From Roseiarcus sp035606915 (GTDB lineage: Bacteria > Pseudomonadota > Alphaproteobacteria > Rhizobiales > Beijerinckiaceae), in NCBI GenBank assembly GCA_035606915.1, contig DATNDU010000099.1, positions 1-64,000 on the forward strand: 64,000 nucleotides of DNA, given 5' to 3'. The position numbers and the translations under genes were made by a program. Below are positions 23,070 through 31,904 of the stretch, in pieces. The first letter of the stretch is position 1, and the number at the start of each line of letters is the position of its first letter. The notes under the pieces were generated by a model. It saw nothing but the letters and a program-made list of their open reading frames with translations, had not been told where the DNA came from and did not search any database.

Positions 23070-25948
23070 CCTCCTATCGTCTGGCAAGCGGTGGCCGCAT
23101 CGCGCGCGGCGAGACGGTCGGCTTCCGCTTCGACGGACGCGCCTATTACGGCCATCCCGGCGATACCCTGGCCTCCGCCCTGCTCGCCAACGGCGTGCGG
23201 TTGATGGGCCGGTCGTTCAAATATCATCGGCCGCGCGGCGTGCTCACAGCCGGCTCGGCGGAGCCGAACGCGCTGGTGACGATCGGCGAGGGCGGCCGGC
23301 GCGAGCCGAACGTGCGCGCGACGATGGTTGAACTCAGCGGCGGCCTCGTGGCGACGAGCCAGAACCGCTGGCCCTCGCTCAGGCTTGATCTCGGGGCCGT
23401 CAGCGGGCTGTTGTCGCCATTCCTGGCGGCCGGCTTCTACTACAAAACCTTCATGGGGCCGCCGCGCCTCTGGGAGCGTTTCTACGAACCGCTGATACGC
23501 CGCGCCGCCGGCCTCGGCCGCGCCGGAATCGCGCCCGATCCCGACGTTTACGAGAAAACCTGGGCGCATTGCGATCTGCTGATCGTCGGCGGCGGCCCGG
23601 CGGGCCTCGCCGCCGCGCTCACCGCCGCGCGCGCCGGCGCTGAGACGATCCTCGTCGACGAGGGCGCGGAGCCCGGCGGCTCGCTGCTCCGCGAAACCGC
23701 CACCCTCGGCGGGCACAACGCCGCGCAGACGCTCGCCGACGTGCTCGCGGAACTGGCGAGCCTGCCCAACTGCCGGTTGCTCACGCGCACGACGGCGCTC
23801 GCCTGGTATGACGACATGGTGTTCGCCGCCGTCGAGCGCGTGCGGCAGGAAACTGGTCCTCACCGCCCGGCCGAGCGGCTATGGCGCATTATCGCCAAGC
23901 GCGCGCTGCTCGCCGCCGGCGCCGAGGAGCGGCCGCTTATATTTGGCGGCAACGACCGACCGGGCGTCATGCTCGCCGGGGCCGGACTCGCCTATGCGCG
24001 GCGCTATGGCGTCGCCGTCGGCCGGCGCGTGGCGGTGTTCACCGCGCACGCGGCCGGCCTGCGCATGGCGAAGGCGCTGGCGGCGAGCGGCGTCGAGATC
24101 GTCGAGACCATCGACGCGCGGCGCGGCGCGAGGGTTGTTTCAACTTCGGGGGCGCGCGGGATCGAAAGTTGTGAGATCGAGGAGGGCGGCAGGCGCCGCC
24201 GGCTCAAGGTTGACGCCCTGCTGATGAGCGGCGGCCATAGCCCGCGCATTCATCTGGCCTGTCAGCGTGGCGGCAGGCCGCGCTGGAGCGAGGCGCACGG
24301 CGCCTTTCTCGCGCCCGAAGGCGGTTTGCCGTTCGTTGGCGCGTCGACGCTCGCCGCAGCACTGGTTGAAGGCGCGGCGAAGGCGGCCGCACTTGTCGGC
24401 GAACTCGGCCGCAACGCCGCGCCGGCCGTCTTCGGCGCGGTGGAGGATGATTGGCCGGAGTCAACCGACAAGCCGCTGTGGCGCATACCCGGCGCACGCG
24501 GCAAGGCGTTCGTCGATTTCCAGAACGACGTGCAGGCCGACGATATCGCGCTCGCCGCGCGCGAGGGTTACGATCACGTCGAACTCGCCAAGCGCTACAC
24601 CACCACCGGCATGGCGACCGATCAGGGCAAGCTCTCCAACCTCAACGCCATCGGCTTGTTGGCTGAGGCGCGCGGCGTCTCGCCGGCCGAGGTCGGCATG
24701 ACGACGTTCCGGCCGTTCTACGCGCCGGTCTCTTTTGGCGCGCTCGCCGGCCGGCATCGCGGGCCGGATTTCCAGCCGCTGCGGCGCTCGCCGCTCGATG
24801 GCTGGGCGCGGCGGCGCGGCGCGGTGTTCGTTGAGTCGGGCCTGTGGATGCGCTCGTCCTATTTCCCCCGCCAAGGCGAGGCAAACTGGCGCGACACGGT
24901 TGATCGAGAGGCGCTGACGGTGAGGCGCGACGTCGGCTTGTGCGACGTCTCGACGCTCGGCAAGATCGAGATCGTCGGCCCCGACGCGGGCGCGCTGTTG
25001 GATCGCGTTTATTGCAATGGCTTCGTGAAACTGCCGGTCGGGCGCGCCCGGTATGGCCTGATGCTGCGCGAGGACGGCTTCATCTTCGACGACGGAACAA
25101 CCAGCCGGCTCGACGAGCAGCGCTATGTGATGACGACGACGACCGCCGCGGCGGCCGACGTGCTGCGGCATCTCGAATTTTGCGCTCAGGTGCATTGGCC
25201 GGAGCTGAAAGTGCGGCTCGCCTCGGTCACTGACCAATGGGCGCAGATGGCGCTCGCCGGGCCACGTTCTCGCGAGTTGTTGCAGGCGATCTGCGACGCC
25301 GACGTCTCCAACCAGGCTTTTCCGCATATGTCGGCGCGCGCCGTCACGCTGAGGGGCGGGCGCATCGAGGCGCGGCTGTTCCGCCTCTCCTATTCCGGCG
25401 AGCTTGCTTATGAGATCGCGACGCCGGCGGGCGACGGAGAAGCCGTCGCCGAGGCTTTGTGCGAGGCCGGCGCTTGTCCCTATGGCCTGGAGGCGATGGG
25501 CGTGCTGCGCATCGAAAAGGGCCATGTCACGCACAACGAGATCAACGGCACGGTGACGCCGGCCGACATTGGCATGGGTCGCATGGTCTCGTCGACCAAG
25601 CCGGATTTCATCGGCCGCCGCATGCTGGCGCGCGAGGGACTGCAAACCGCAGACCGGCCGCGCCTCGTCGGCCTGCTGCCGCTCGATGCGCGCACACCGC
25701 TGCGCGCCGGCGCGCATCTGCTGCGCGAGGGCGACGAGGCGCGGCTGGAGAACGATCAGGGCCATGTCACGTCGAGTTGCTATTCGCCGCATCTTGGCTC
25801 CCCCATCGGGCTGGCGCTGGTGAGGCGCGGCGAGACGCGGCACGGCGAGACAGTGCGGGTGTGGAACGCGCTCGGCGACGAATATGGGCTGGCGCGCATC
25901 GTCGCGCCGGTGTTTGTCGATCCCGCGCAGGAGCGGCTCCATGCCTGA
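23066..25948 (+). CDS. soxA: Sarcosine oxidase subunit alpha
   Basis: The large subunit, 960 residues. The N-terminus has a ferredoxin-like domain without cluster cysteines (FRFDGRAYYGHPGDTLASALLANGV, RSFKYHRPRG), then a NAD-binding domain with LLIVGGGPAGLAAALTAARAG (about residue 170), a central region with GGNDRPGVMLAGAGLAYARRYGV, and a C-terminal GcvT-like tetrahydrofolate domain (VESGLWMRSSYFPR, VGLCDVSTLGKIEIVGPDAGALLDRVY, LFRLSYSGELAYEI, KGHVTHNEINGTVTPADIGMG). GTG 23066 is chosen from the 4-base overlap with soxD and because it gives the usual short N-terminus. Stop overlaps soxG by 8 bases. Confidence 0.95.
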   Translation: MTSYRLASGGRIARGETVGFRFDGRAYYGHPGDTLASALLANGVRLMGRSFKYHRPRGVLTAGSAEPNALVTIGEGGRREPNVRATMVELSGGLVATSQNRWPSLRLDLGAVSGLLSPFLAAGFYYKTFMGPPRLWERFYEPLIRRAAGLGRAGIAPDPDVYEKTWAHCDLLIVGGGPAGLAAALTAARAGAETILVDEGAEPGGSLLRETATLGGHNAAQTLADVLAELASLPNCRLLTRTTALAWYDDMVFAAVERVRQETGPHRPAERLWRIIAKRALLAAGAEERPLIFGGNDRPGVMLAGAGLAYARRYGVAVGRRVAVFTAHAAGLRMAKALAASGVEIVETIDARRGARVVSTSGARGIESCEIEEGGRRRRLKVDALLMSGGHSPRIHLACQRGGRPRWSEAHGAFLAPEGGLPFVGASTLAAALVEGAAKAAALVGELGRNAAPAVFGAVEDDWPESTDKPLWRIPGARGKAFVDFQNDVQADDIALAAREGYDHVELAKRYTTTGMATDQGKLSNLNAIGLLAEARGVSPAEVGMTTFRPFYAPVSFGALAGRHRGPDFQPLRRSPLDGWARRRGAVFVESGLWMRSSYFPRQGEANWRDTVDREALTVRRDVGLCDVSTLGKIEIVGPDAGALLDRVYCNGFVKLPVGRARYGLMLREDGFIFDDGTTSRLDEQRYVMTTTTAAAADVLRHLEFCAQVHWPELKVRLASVTDQWAQMALAGPRSRELLQAICDADVSNQAFPHMSARAVTLRGGRIEARLFRLSYSGELAYEIATPAGDGEAVAEALCEAGACPYGLEAMGVLRIEKGHVTHNEINGTVTPADIGMGRMVSSTKPDFIGRRMLAREGLQTADRPRLVGLLPLDARTPLRAGAHLLREGDEARLENDQGHVTSSCYSPHLGSPIGLALVRRGETRHGETVRVWNALGDEYGLARIVAPVFVDPAQERLHA

Positions 25949-26369
25949 CGCTTTTCGGCTCAGCACCCTGCCCGTGGGCCATATCTGGCAGGCGGTGTCG
26001 TTTGGCGCGCCGCTGGAGAGCCGGCTCGCCGCGTTCGCGCCGCGCGCCGCCGGGCCGCTCACCTGGTTGATCGTCGGCGACCATCGCCGCTCCTTCGCCG
26101 AAGCCGCGCGCGCGCTTGAGCCCGAGGGAGCGCTGATCGACCTCAGCCACGGCCGCGTCCGTTATGAGATCGCCGGCCCTGGCGCGCGGGCCAAACTGGC
26201 GACGGGAACCGCCGTCGATCTCGCGCCCTCAGCCTTCGCCGAGGGCGCGGCCTGCCTGACGATGTTCAACGCCATCGCCGTGCATCTTACCCGCACCGGC
26301 GCGGATCGCTTCGAGATCCTCGTCGGCCGCAGTTTCGCCGAGAGCCTATGGCGGGAGTTGGCGGAATGA
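25941..26369 (+). CDS. soxG: Sarcosine oxidase subunit gamma
   Basis: A 142-residue subunit with the expected weak conservation: LSTLPVGHIWQAVSF, GDHRRSFAEAARAL, ALIDLSHGRVRYEIAGPGARAKLATGTAVDLAPSAFAEGAACLTMFNAIAVHLTRTGADRFEILVGRSFAESLW. It is shorter than the common 180-200 residues because the N-terminal part is reduced. ATG 25941 overlaps the soxA stop. Its end lies only 5 bases from the end of the convergent dipeptidase gene, leaving no room for a separate terminator. Confidence 0.9.
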   Translation: MPDAFRLSTLPVGHIWQAVSFGAPLESRLAAFAPRAAGPLTWLIVGDHRRSFAEAARALEPEGALIDLSHGRVRYEIAGPGARAKLATGTAVDLAPSAFAEGAACLTMFNAIAVHLTRTGADRFEILVGRSFAESLWRELAE

Positions 26370-26374
26370 ACCGA

Positions 26375-27340
26375 TCAGCCGGGCTTGCCGACATGCTGCA
26401 CGATGAAATCGGCCCAGGCGCCGCCGAGCACCTGCGCGATTTCCTCGTCGCGAAAGCCGACCTCCGCCAGCCCCGCGGCGAGGCCGGCGAAATCGAGGTT
26501 GGAGCGGAACCACTGAGGCTGCTGCGGGAAAGCGATCGCCTCGGCGCCCGGCCGCGTCCAACGGCCCTCGCGCATCCAGCGCACGACGCTGTCGGGCTGA
26601 TCCTGGCACAAGTCAGACCCGATGCCGAGCCGGTTGACGCCGACGATCTCGGCCGCCTCCGCCGCCATCTCCGCGAATTGCCTAAGCGTCGTGGCGCCGC
26701 CTTCGGGCAGGTGCGCCGGATAAAGCGACAGCCCGAGCATGCCGCCGCTTTCCGCCAGCGCCTGCATGACGCGCTTCGACACATTGCGCGCGGTGTCGCG
26801 CCGCCAGCGCGGGTTGGCGTGGCTGACGACGACCGGGCGTTTGGAGATTTCGATCGCCTCCAACGTCGTGCGCTCGCCGGCGTGCGAGAGATCGGCGACC
26901 ATGCCGAGGCGGTTCATCTCGCCGATCGCCTCGCGGCCCATGCGGGTGACGCCGCTATCCTGGCGCTCCATCCAGCCGCAGCCGAGCAGCGATTGGTTGT
27001 TGTAGGTGATCTGCTGGAAGCGGATGCCGAGATCGAACAGCATTTCGATCAAGCCGATGTCGTCCTCGATCGGCGTCGGCGTTTGCAGGCCAAGAAAGAT
27101 CGCGGTGCGGTCGCTCTCGCGCGCCCGCGCCAGATCAACGCCGTCGCGCGCCAGCAGGATCAGATCCTGGTGTTCGCGCAAGCGCTGGCGCCAATCGACG
27201 AGATGGCGCACCGTCTGGCGGAAATTCTCGTGATAGCTGACGGTCGCATGCACCGCCGTCAGGCCGCCGGCGCGCATCTGAGCGAATATCTGGCGCGACC
27301 AGTTGCAATATTGCAGGCCGTCGATGCGAAGCGGGGTCAT
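26375..27340 (-). CDS. M19 (renal dipeptidase-like) family protein with altered metal site
   Basis: A 321-residue protein of the M19 fold, related to the dipeptidase-like proteins seen beside dimethylglycine and sarcosine catabolic genes in Pseudomonas. Recognised blocks: FLGLQTPTPIEDDIGLIEMLFDLGIRFQQITYNNQSLLGCG, MVADLSHAGERTTLEAIEISKRPVVVSHANPR, with the two His ligands, and RLGIGSDLCQDQ with the Asp ligand. The N-terminal H-x-D zinc motif (usually DGHNDL) is absent; here it reads IDGLQYCNWS. Whether it is a peptidase, a different hydrolase or a binding protein is therefore open. It is divergent from the Ldh-family gene. Confidence 0.82.
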   Translation of the reverse strand: MTPLRIDGLQYCNWSRQIFAQMRAGGLTAVHATVSYHENFRQTVRHLVDWRQRLREHQDLILLARDGVDLARARESDRTAIFLGLQTPTPIEDDIGLIEMLFDLGIRFQQITYNNQSLLGCGWMERQDSGVTRMGREAIGEMNRLGMVADLSHAGERTTLEAIEISKRPVVVSHANPRWRRDTARNVSKRVMQALAESGGMLGLSLYPAHLPEGGATTLRQFAEMAAEAAEIVGVNRLGIGSDLCQDQPDSVVRWMREGRWTRPGAEAIAFPQQPQWFRSNLDFAGLAAGLAEVGFRDEEIAQVLGGAWADFIVQHVGKPG

Positions 27341-27510
27341 GCTTTCCTGTCCGGGGGGCGCGGCGCCGCCGGCGCAATGCTTAGCCCAGCGTGGCGCCCA
27401 AGTCGAGCCGCGCCGGCGTTGAATTTGATTGACAGCAACGGCGCCATGCTCTCAACTTCACTCATGTTTGTTTGCCGCGGCGCCCTAAAACGCCAATCAG
27501 GAACGCGACC

Positions 27511-28503
27511 ATGCCGTCTCTGAGCCCCGAGCGCATCGAGGCGCTCGCCCACGCGGCGCTGACCAGACACGGCGCGAGCCAAGCGCAGGCGCGCGCGCTG
27601 GCGGCAGGGGTCGCGGCGGCCGAGCGCGACGGGCTGGTCTCGCACGGCCTGATGTATTTGCCGACCTATTGCGAGCATCTGACCTGCGGCAAAGTCATCG
27701 GCGCGGCCGAGCCTGTGCTCACCCAGCCCGCGCCCGCCGTGCTCGTCGTCGACGCCGGCAACGGCTTCGCCCATGCGGCGATCGATCTCGGCTTCGCCCG
27801 CCTGCCGGAACTGGCGCGCGCGCAGGGCGTCGCCAGCCTGGCGGTGCGCAACTCTTATAATTGCGGCGCGCTCGGCTATCACACCGAGCGGTTGGCCCAC
27901 GCCGGCCTGCTGGCGCTCGGCTTCACCAACGCGCCGGCCTCGATAGCGCCCTGGGGCGCGGCCAAGCCGGCGCTCGGCACCAATCCGTGGTCGCTCGCCG
28001 CGCCTGATGGCGCGGGCGGCGCGCGCTTCGTCATCGACCAGAGCGCCAGCGTCGTCGCCAAAAGCGAGGTGATGAAGCGCGCCCGCGCCGGCGAGCCGAT
28101 CCCGCCGGGCTGGGCGTTCGACGCCAACGGCGAGCCGACAACCGACCCCGGCGAGGCGCTGAAAGGCGCGATGGCGCCGACCGGCGGCTACAAAGGCGTC
28201 GGCGCGGCGCTGATGGTGGAGATGTTCGCCGCCTGCCTCGCCGGCGCCAATCCCGGTCTCGTCGCCAGCCCGTTCTCGGGCACGGCGGGCGGGCCGCCGG
28301 GGACCGGGCAATTCTTTCTCGCCTTCGATCCCGGGCCGATCTCGGGCGGCGGCTTCGCCTCGCGGCTGGAGATTGTCGCCGCCGCCTTCGCCGGCCGCGC
28401 GCATTTGCCGGGAGCCCGCAAATTCGCGGCGCGCGCGCGAGCGGCGCGCGACGGCGTAGAAGTCGACGCCGCCACGCTCGCCAGGGTCGAGGCGCTGGCA
28501 TGA
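27511..28503 (+). CDS. Ldh-family oxidoreductase, probable pyrroline-2-carboxylate reductase
   Basis: A 330-residue NAD(P)H-dependent enzyme of the malate/L-lactate dehydrogenase 2 (YlbC/DpkA) family. Family signatures: ERDGLVSHGLMYLPTYCEHL, NGFAHAAIDLGFARLPELARAQGVASLAVRNSYNCGALGYHTERLA, FTNAPASIAPWGAAKPALGTNPWSLAAP and GGYKGVGAALMVEMFA. DpkA-type members reduce pyrroline-2-carboxylate and piperideine-2-carboxylate; with AcnX at 18842 this completes a route from cis-3-hydroxyproline to L-proline. Other members act on malate, ureidoglycolate or sulfolactate, so the assignment leans on context. ATG 27511 is used; an upstream in-frame start at 27472 adds 13 basic residues. It overlaps the next gene by 4 bases. 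Confidence 0.82.
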   Translation: MPSLSPERIEALAHAALTRHGASQAQARALAAGVAAAERDGLVSHGLMYLPTYCEHLTCGKVIGAAEPVLTQPAPAVLVVDAGNGFAHAAIDLGFARLPELARAQGVASLAVRNSYNCGALGYHTERLAHAGLLALGFTNAPASIAPWGAAKPALGTNPWSLAAPDGAGGARFVIDQSASVVAKSEVMKRARAGEPIPPGWAFDANGEPTTDPGEALKGAMAPTGGYKGVGAALMVEMFAACLAGANPGLVASPFSGTAGGPPGTGQFFLAFDPGPISGGGFASRLEIVAAAFAGRAHLPGARKFAARARAARDGVEVDAATLARVEALA

Positions 28504-30134
28504 GCGCCATCGCGCCGAGGCCGCCTGAAATTGTCATGCGGCTGGCGCGGCTCGGCGCCGCGCATCCGACGCGACTGAGCTTCCTGCGCGCCTTGATCCG
28601 GGGCGCGACGCGCGAGCGCTGGCGGCTGCGGCGCGCCCATTTCGCGCTCGACAATGCCGGCTTCGGCCACGCGGTCTATACGGTCGAGACGCCCGGCCAT
28701 GCCTATTCGCTGGTCGCCTTCTCGACGCCGCTCGCCGACGAGCGCCGCACCGATCGCGTCATCGCGCAGGCGTGGGATACCTCGTTCGCGCTCTACGACG
28801 GCGCCCCCGACGCGGACGAGATCGTGCGCTTGCAAGCCAACGCGCCGTTGCAGGAGGCGGGGCGCTTTACGGCGCGCGAACTGGTGCTCGCCCGCGCCAA
28901 CAAGAGCGTGCGGCTGTTCGAGGCTGTCGTCGCGGCGCTGGCGAAGGGCGAGCAGCCGGACGGCGCGGCGCTGGCTGAGGTCGGCTATCTCCTGCGCACC
29001 ACCGCCGTCTATGGCAACGGCAAGTTCGGCATCGCCGATCGCGACGAGTTCGCCGGGCGCCCGGAGCTGGCCGGGCCGTTCCGCGCCGAGATGCTGACGG
29101 TGTGGCTGATTCGCGCCTTCAGCTTCGATCTCGTCGATCATGTCGCGGCGCGCCGCAGCCCCGGCGCGGCGCGGCTGGCGCCGGAACTGCGCCGCAGTCT
29201 CGGCGTCGGCAACGCCACCGGGCTCGGCATGGCGCCGTTTCTGGTGCGCCATCCCGTGCTCATCCATCGCTGGTTCGCGGCGCGCGAAACCGCGCTGGCG
29301 CGGGTGCGCGGCCTTGCCGAGGCGGACGAGGCCGAGGCTTTCGCGCGCTCGCTCGCCGTCTTTCGCGCCGGGGTCGAGGCGTGGCGCACGCAGGATGCGC
29401 GGCAGGCCGCCGCCATCGTCGCGCTGAAGGCCGATCTGGCCGGGCTCGCCGAAGCGGCGCCGCAGATCCTGCGCGGCCCGCTTCCGTGGGACGCGCTCTA
29501 TCGCTTCGCCGAGGCGCGGCTGTCGCTGGAAGGCCAGGAGGCCTGCGTGGCGCTGATGCTGGAGCCGCACGGCGCGCTGATCGACGATCTCGCCGATGAG
29601 ATGCAGGCCGACGAGACGCTTGGCCAGGGCCTCGACGGCCGCGTCACTTGCGCGGCGATGCGCCAGACCTTAGCGCACCGCTACGGCTGGGCGGCTGAGA
29701 CCGATTTCGCCGGCCCCGCCGCGAATGCGCGCTTCTGGTACGTCTCAGCCGACAAGCTGGAGCCGCGTCTCGGCGAGCGCTTCGAGGAGGCGGGGGCCGA
29801 ACTCGAACAGCCGCTCGCCGTGGCGCGCGACGCGCTCGGCCTCGCGGCGGCGCTGGCGGAGGCGCCCGAGGCGCAGCCGCTGGCCGATTTCCTGCTCCGC
29901 CATCCGCAATGGCGCCATGTGGCGCGGCGCGCGCAGACGCTCGACCGTTGCGCTTACGCGGAAATCCGCGACAATCTCATCGGCGCTGAGATGCGCCCGA
30001 TCGACATCCTGCGCGCCAAACTCGCCTTCTTCGGCGCGCGCCGTTTCGACCCGCGCTCCGACCGCTGGCTGCGCATCGCGCTGTTTGCCGACGAACCACC
30101 GATCGAGACCATTTGCAGCGGCGAGGCGGCGTGA
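28500..30134 (+). CDS. Conserved 544-residue protein of unknown function
   Basis: I do not recognise a domain. The protein is soluble, without signal peptide or membrane helix. Conserved-looking stretches are RRAHFALDNAGFGHAVYTVETPGHAYSLVAFS, RVIAQAWDTSFALYDG, LLRTTAVYGNGKFGIADRD and GNATGLGMAPFLVRHPVLIHRWFAARE; the C-terminus has ARFWYVSADKLEPRLGER and EMRPIDILRAKLAFFGARRFDPRSDRWLRIALFADEPP. The dense Gly/Asn/Arg blocks suggest an enzyme with a nucleotide or carboxylate site. It is translationally coupled at both ends (4-base overlaps with the Ldh-family gene and the DUF3726 gene), which places it in the amino-acid pathway of this cluster. Confidence 0.8.
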   Translation: MSAIAPRPPEIVMRLARLGAAHPTRLSFLRALIRGATRERWRLRRAHFALDNAGFGHAVYTVETPGHAYSLVAFSTPLADERRTDRVIAQAWDTSFALYDGAPDADEIVRLQANAPLQEAGRFTARELVLARANKSVRLFEAVVAALAKGEQPDGAALAEVGYLLRTTAVYGNGKFGIADRDEFAGRPELAGPFRAEMLTVWLIRAFSFDLVDHVAARRSPGAARLAPELRRSLGVGNATGLGMAPFLVRHPVLIHRWFAARETALARVRGLAEADEAEAFARSLAVFRAGVEAWRTQDARQAAAIVALKADLAGLAEAAPQILRGPLPWDALYRFAEARLSLEGQEACVALMLEPHGALIDDLADEMQADETLGQGLDGRVTCAAMRQTLAHRYGWAAETDFAGPAANARFWYVSADKLEPRLGERFEEAGAELEQPLAVARDALGLAAALAEAPEAQPLADFLLRHPQWRHVARRAQTLDRCAYAEIRDNLIGAEMRPIDILRAKLAFFGARRFDPRSDRWLRIALFADEPPIETICSGEAA

Positions 30135-30694
30135 TCGCGCTTTCGCTCAACGAAGCCGAGACGCTTTGCGCCAAGGCGGCGCGGGGCGCCGGCTATTGCT
30201 GGGGCCAGGCCGACGACATCGGCCGCGCCGCCCGCGCGCTTGCCGCCGAGGGCAGCGATTTCGGCGCCGCGCTGCTCGTGCTTTTGCAAACGCGCGAGAG
30301 CTTCATCGCGCCGACGCCCGAGCGTCTGGCGCGCTGGCGCGCCGGCGGCCCCGACATCGCCGGCGTGGGCGCGCTCTGCCCGGTGCTCGCGGCGACCTGG
30401 CTCACCGACGCCGGCCTCGACGCGGTCGGGCTGACGTTGCTCAATATCGGCGCGCCGGTTTGGCTCGACGCGCTCCTGCGCCCGGCCGGGCTCGGCGCGG
30501 CCTGCGACGATCCCTTCGCGGCCGGCGACGCGACGCTGATTCGGCGGTCCGGACCCTTCGAGACGGGCAAGCGCGCGGCGGTCGAAGCCGAGATCTGGCG
30601 CGCGCTCAACGCCTACGCCGCGCAAACTTACGTTCCCGAGAGCGAAAGCTCGCGCCGGCGCGGGGCCGGCGGCGGCCGGGTGGACGACGATTGA
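30131..30694 (+). CDS. DUF3726-like protein
   Basis: A 187-residue protein that starts LSLNEAETLCAKAARGAGYCWGQADDIGRAARAL, the typical opening of the DUF3726 family as I recall it. No catalytic motif is evident; the rest is Ala/Leu-rich with VGLTLLNIGAPVWLDALL and a C-terminal basic, Gly-rich tail. GTG 30131 overlaps the stop of the 544-residue gene (GTGA); an in-frame ATG at 30113 would overlap more. The role is unknown; the fixed coupling to the preceding unknown suggests a complex with it. Confidence 0.72.
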   Translation: MIALSLNEAETLCAKAARGAGYCWGQADDIGRAARALAAEGSDFGAALLVLLQTRESFIAPTPERLARWRAGGPDIAGVGALCPVLAATWLTDAGLDAVGLTLLNIGAPVWLDALLRPAGLGAACDDPFAAGDATLIRRSGPFETGKRAAVEAEIWRALNAYAAQTYVPESESSRRRGAGGGRVDDD

Positions 30695-30705
30695 AGGAGC
30701 GGGGC

Positions 30706-31806
30706 ATGAGCACAGGCGGCGCGACCATCTCTATGCGCGGGGCGGGCTATTATTCCGCCAACACCGTCGGCGCGAAGACGGCGATCAACCGGGTCGCCGA
30801 TCTCGTCATCGCGGCGGCGGCCAAGGCGCCGGCGCTTGCGCCCGGCGAGGCCTTCCGCGTCGCCGATTTCGGCGCCGCCGACGGCGGCACCTCGATGGAG
30901 ATGATGCGCCGGCTGATCGGCGCGATCCGCGCCCGCGAGCCGCAGCGCCAGATCGCGCTGGCCTACACCGATCTCCCGCACAATGATTTCTCGACCCTTT
31001 TCCGCCTGACGCAGGGCCTCATCGGCGAGGCGGCGCCCATCGCCGACATCCCCGGTGTGTTCATCAGCGCGGCGGGCACGAGCTTCTACCGGCAGATTTT
31101 CCCCGACGCCTCGCTGTCGCTGGGCTTTTCCGCCACCGCCATGCATTGGCTGAGCCGGCGTCCGTGCATGATCGCCGACCATGTGCAGGCCGTGGGCGCC
31201 GCGCCGGCCGAGCGCGAGGAATTCCGCGCCCAGGGGCTCGCCGACTGGGAGACGATCTTGCTGGCGCGGGCGATGGAGTTGAAGCCCGGCGGGCGGCTGG
31301 TGTTCGCCAATTTCTGCATCGACGAGGCGGGCCGCTATCTCGGCCACACCACCGACGTTGATATGTTCGACGGCTTCGCCCGCCACTGGCGCGCCCTGCG
31401 CCGCGCCGGGCGCATTGGGCAGGCCGAATACGAGAACGCGACGTTCCAGCAGTTCTACAAGACCTCTGAAGAATTCGCGGCGCCGTTGCGCGACCCGGCC
31501 TCGGCAGCGGCGAAGGCGGGGCTGAGGCTGGAATCGATCAGCACCATGGTCACCCCCTGCCCCTACGCCGAGGCGTTCGCGGCGCATGGCGACGCGGCGG
31601 CTTTCGCGCGCGCCTATGTGCCGACGCTGCGCTCGTGGTCGGAGACGGTGTTCGCCGGCGCGCTCGATCCCGCGCGCCCGCCAGCGGAGCGCATGGCGCT
31701 GCTCGACGCCTTCTACGGCGCTTACGAGGCCGAGGTCGCCGCCGCGCCGCAGGGACATCGCATGGATTATGTGCATTGCGTCGCGGAGATCGTCAAACAG
31801 GCGTGA
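30706..31806 (+). CDS. SABATH family SAM-dependent carboxyl methyltransferase
   Basis: A 366-residue methyltransferase of the plant-type SABATH family (salicylate/benzoate/theobromine methyltransferases), which methylates carboxyl groups or ring nitrogens with S-adenosylmethionine. Motifs are clear: RGAGYYSANTVGAKTAINRV at the N-terminus, FRVADFGAADGGTSMEMMRRLI for SAM binding, YTDLPHNDFSTLFRL, GTSFYRQIFPDASLSLGFSATAMHWLSRRP for the substrate pocket, and KPGGRLVFANF. ATG 30706 follows AAGGAGCGGGGC. It is 11 bases behind the DUF3726 gene and closes the operon. A methyl ester of the amino-acid substrate or of a signal is possible; no substrate can be named from sequence. Confidence 0.88.
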   Translation: MSTGGATISMRGAGYYSANTVGAKTAINRVADLVIAAAAKAPALAPGEAFRVADFGAADGGTSMEMMRRLIGAIRAREPQRQIALAYTDLPHNDFSTLFRLTQGLIGEAAPIADIPGVFISAAGTSFYRQIFPDASLSLGFSATAMHWLSRRPCMIADHVQAVGAAPAEREEFRAQGLADWETILLARAMELKPGGRLVFANFCIDEAGRYLGHTTDVDMFDGFARHWRALRRAGRIGQAEYENATFQQFYKTSEEFAAPLRDPASAAAKAGLRLESISTMVTPCPYAEAFAAHGDAAAFARAYVPTLRSWSETVFAGALDPARPPAERMALLDAFYGAYEAEVAAAPQGHRMDYVHCVAEIVKQA

Positions 31807-31904
31807 ACCGCGTCCGGCGCGGCGAATATTGTCAACGTTAACGGCTTGCCAAGAGTTTTTGCCGCCATCATGCTCGCGCGCAGCGTGTCGGCGCGAGGGG
31901 CGTT

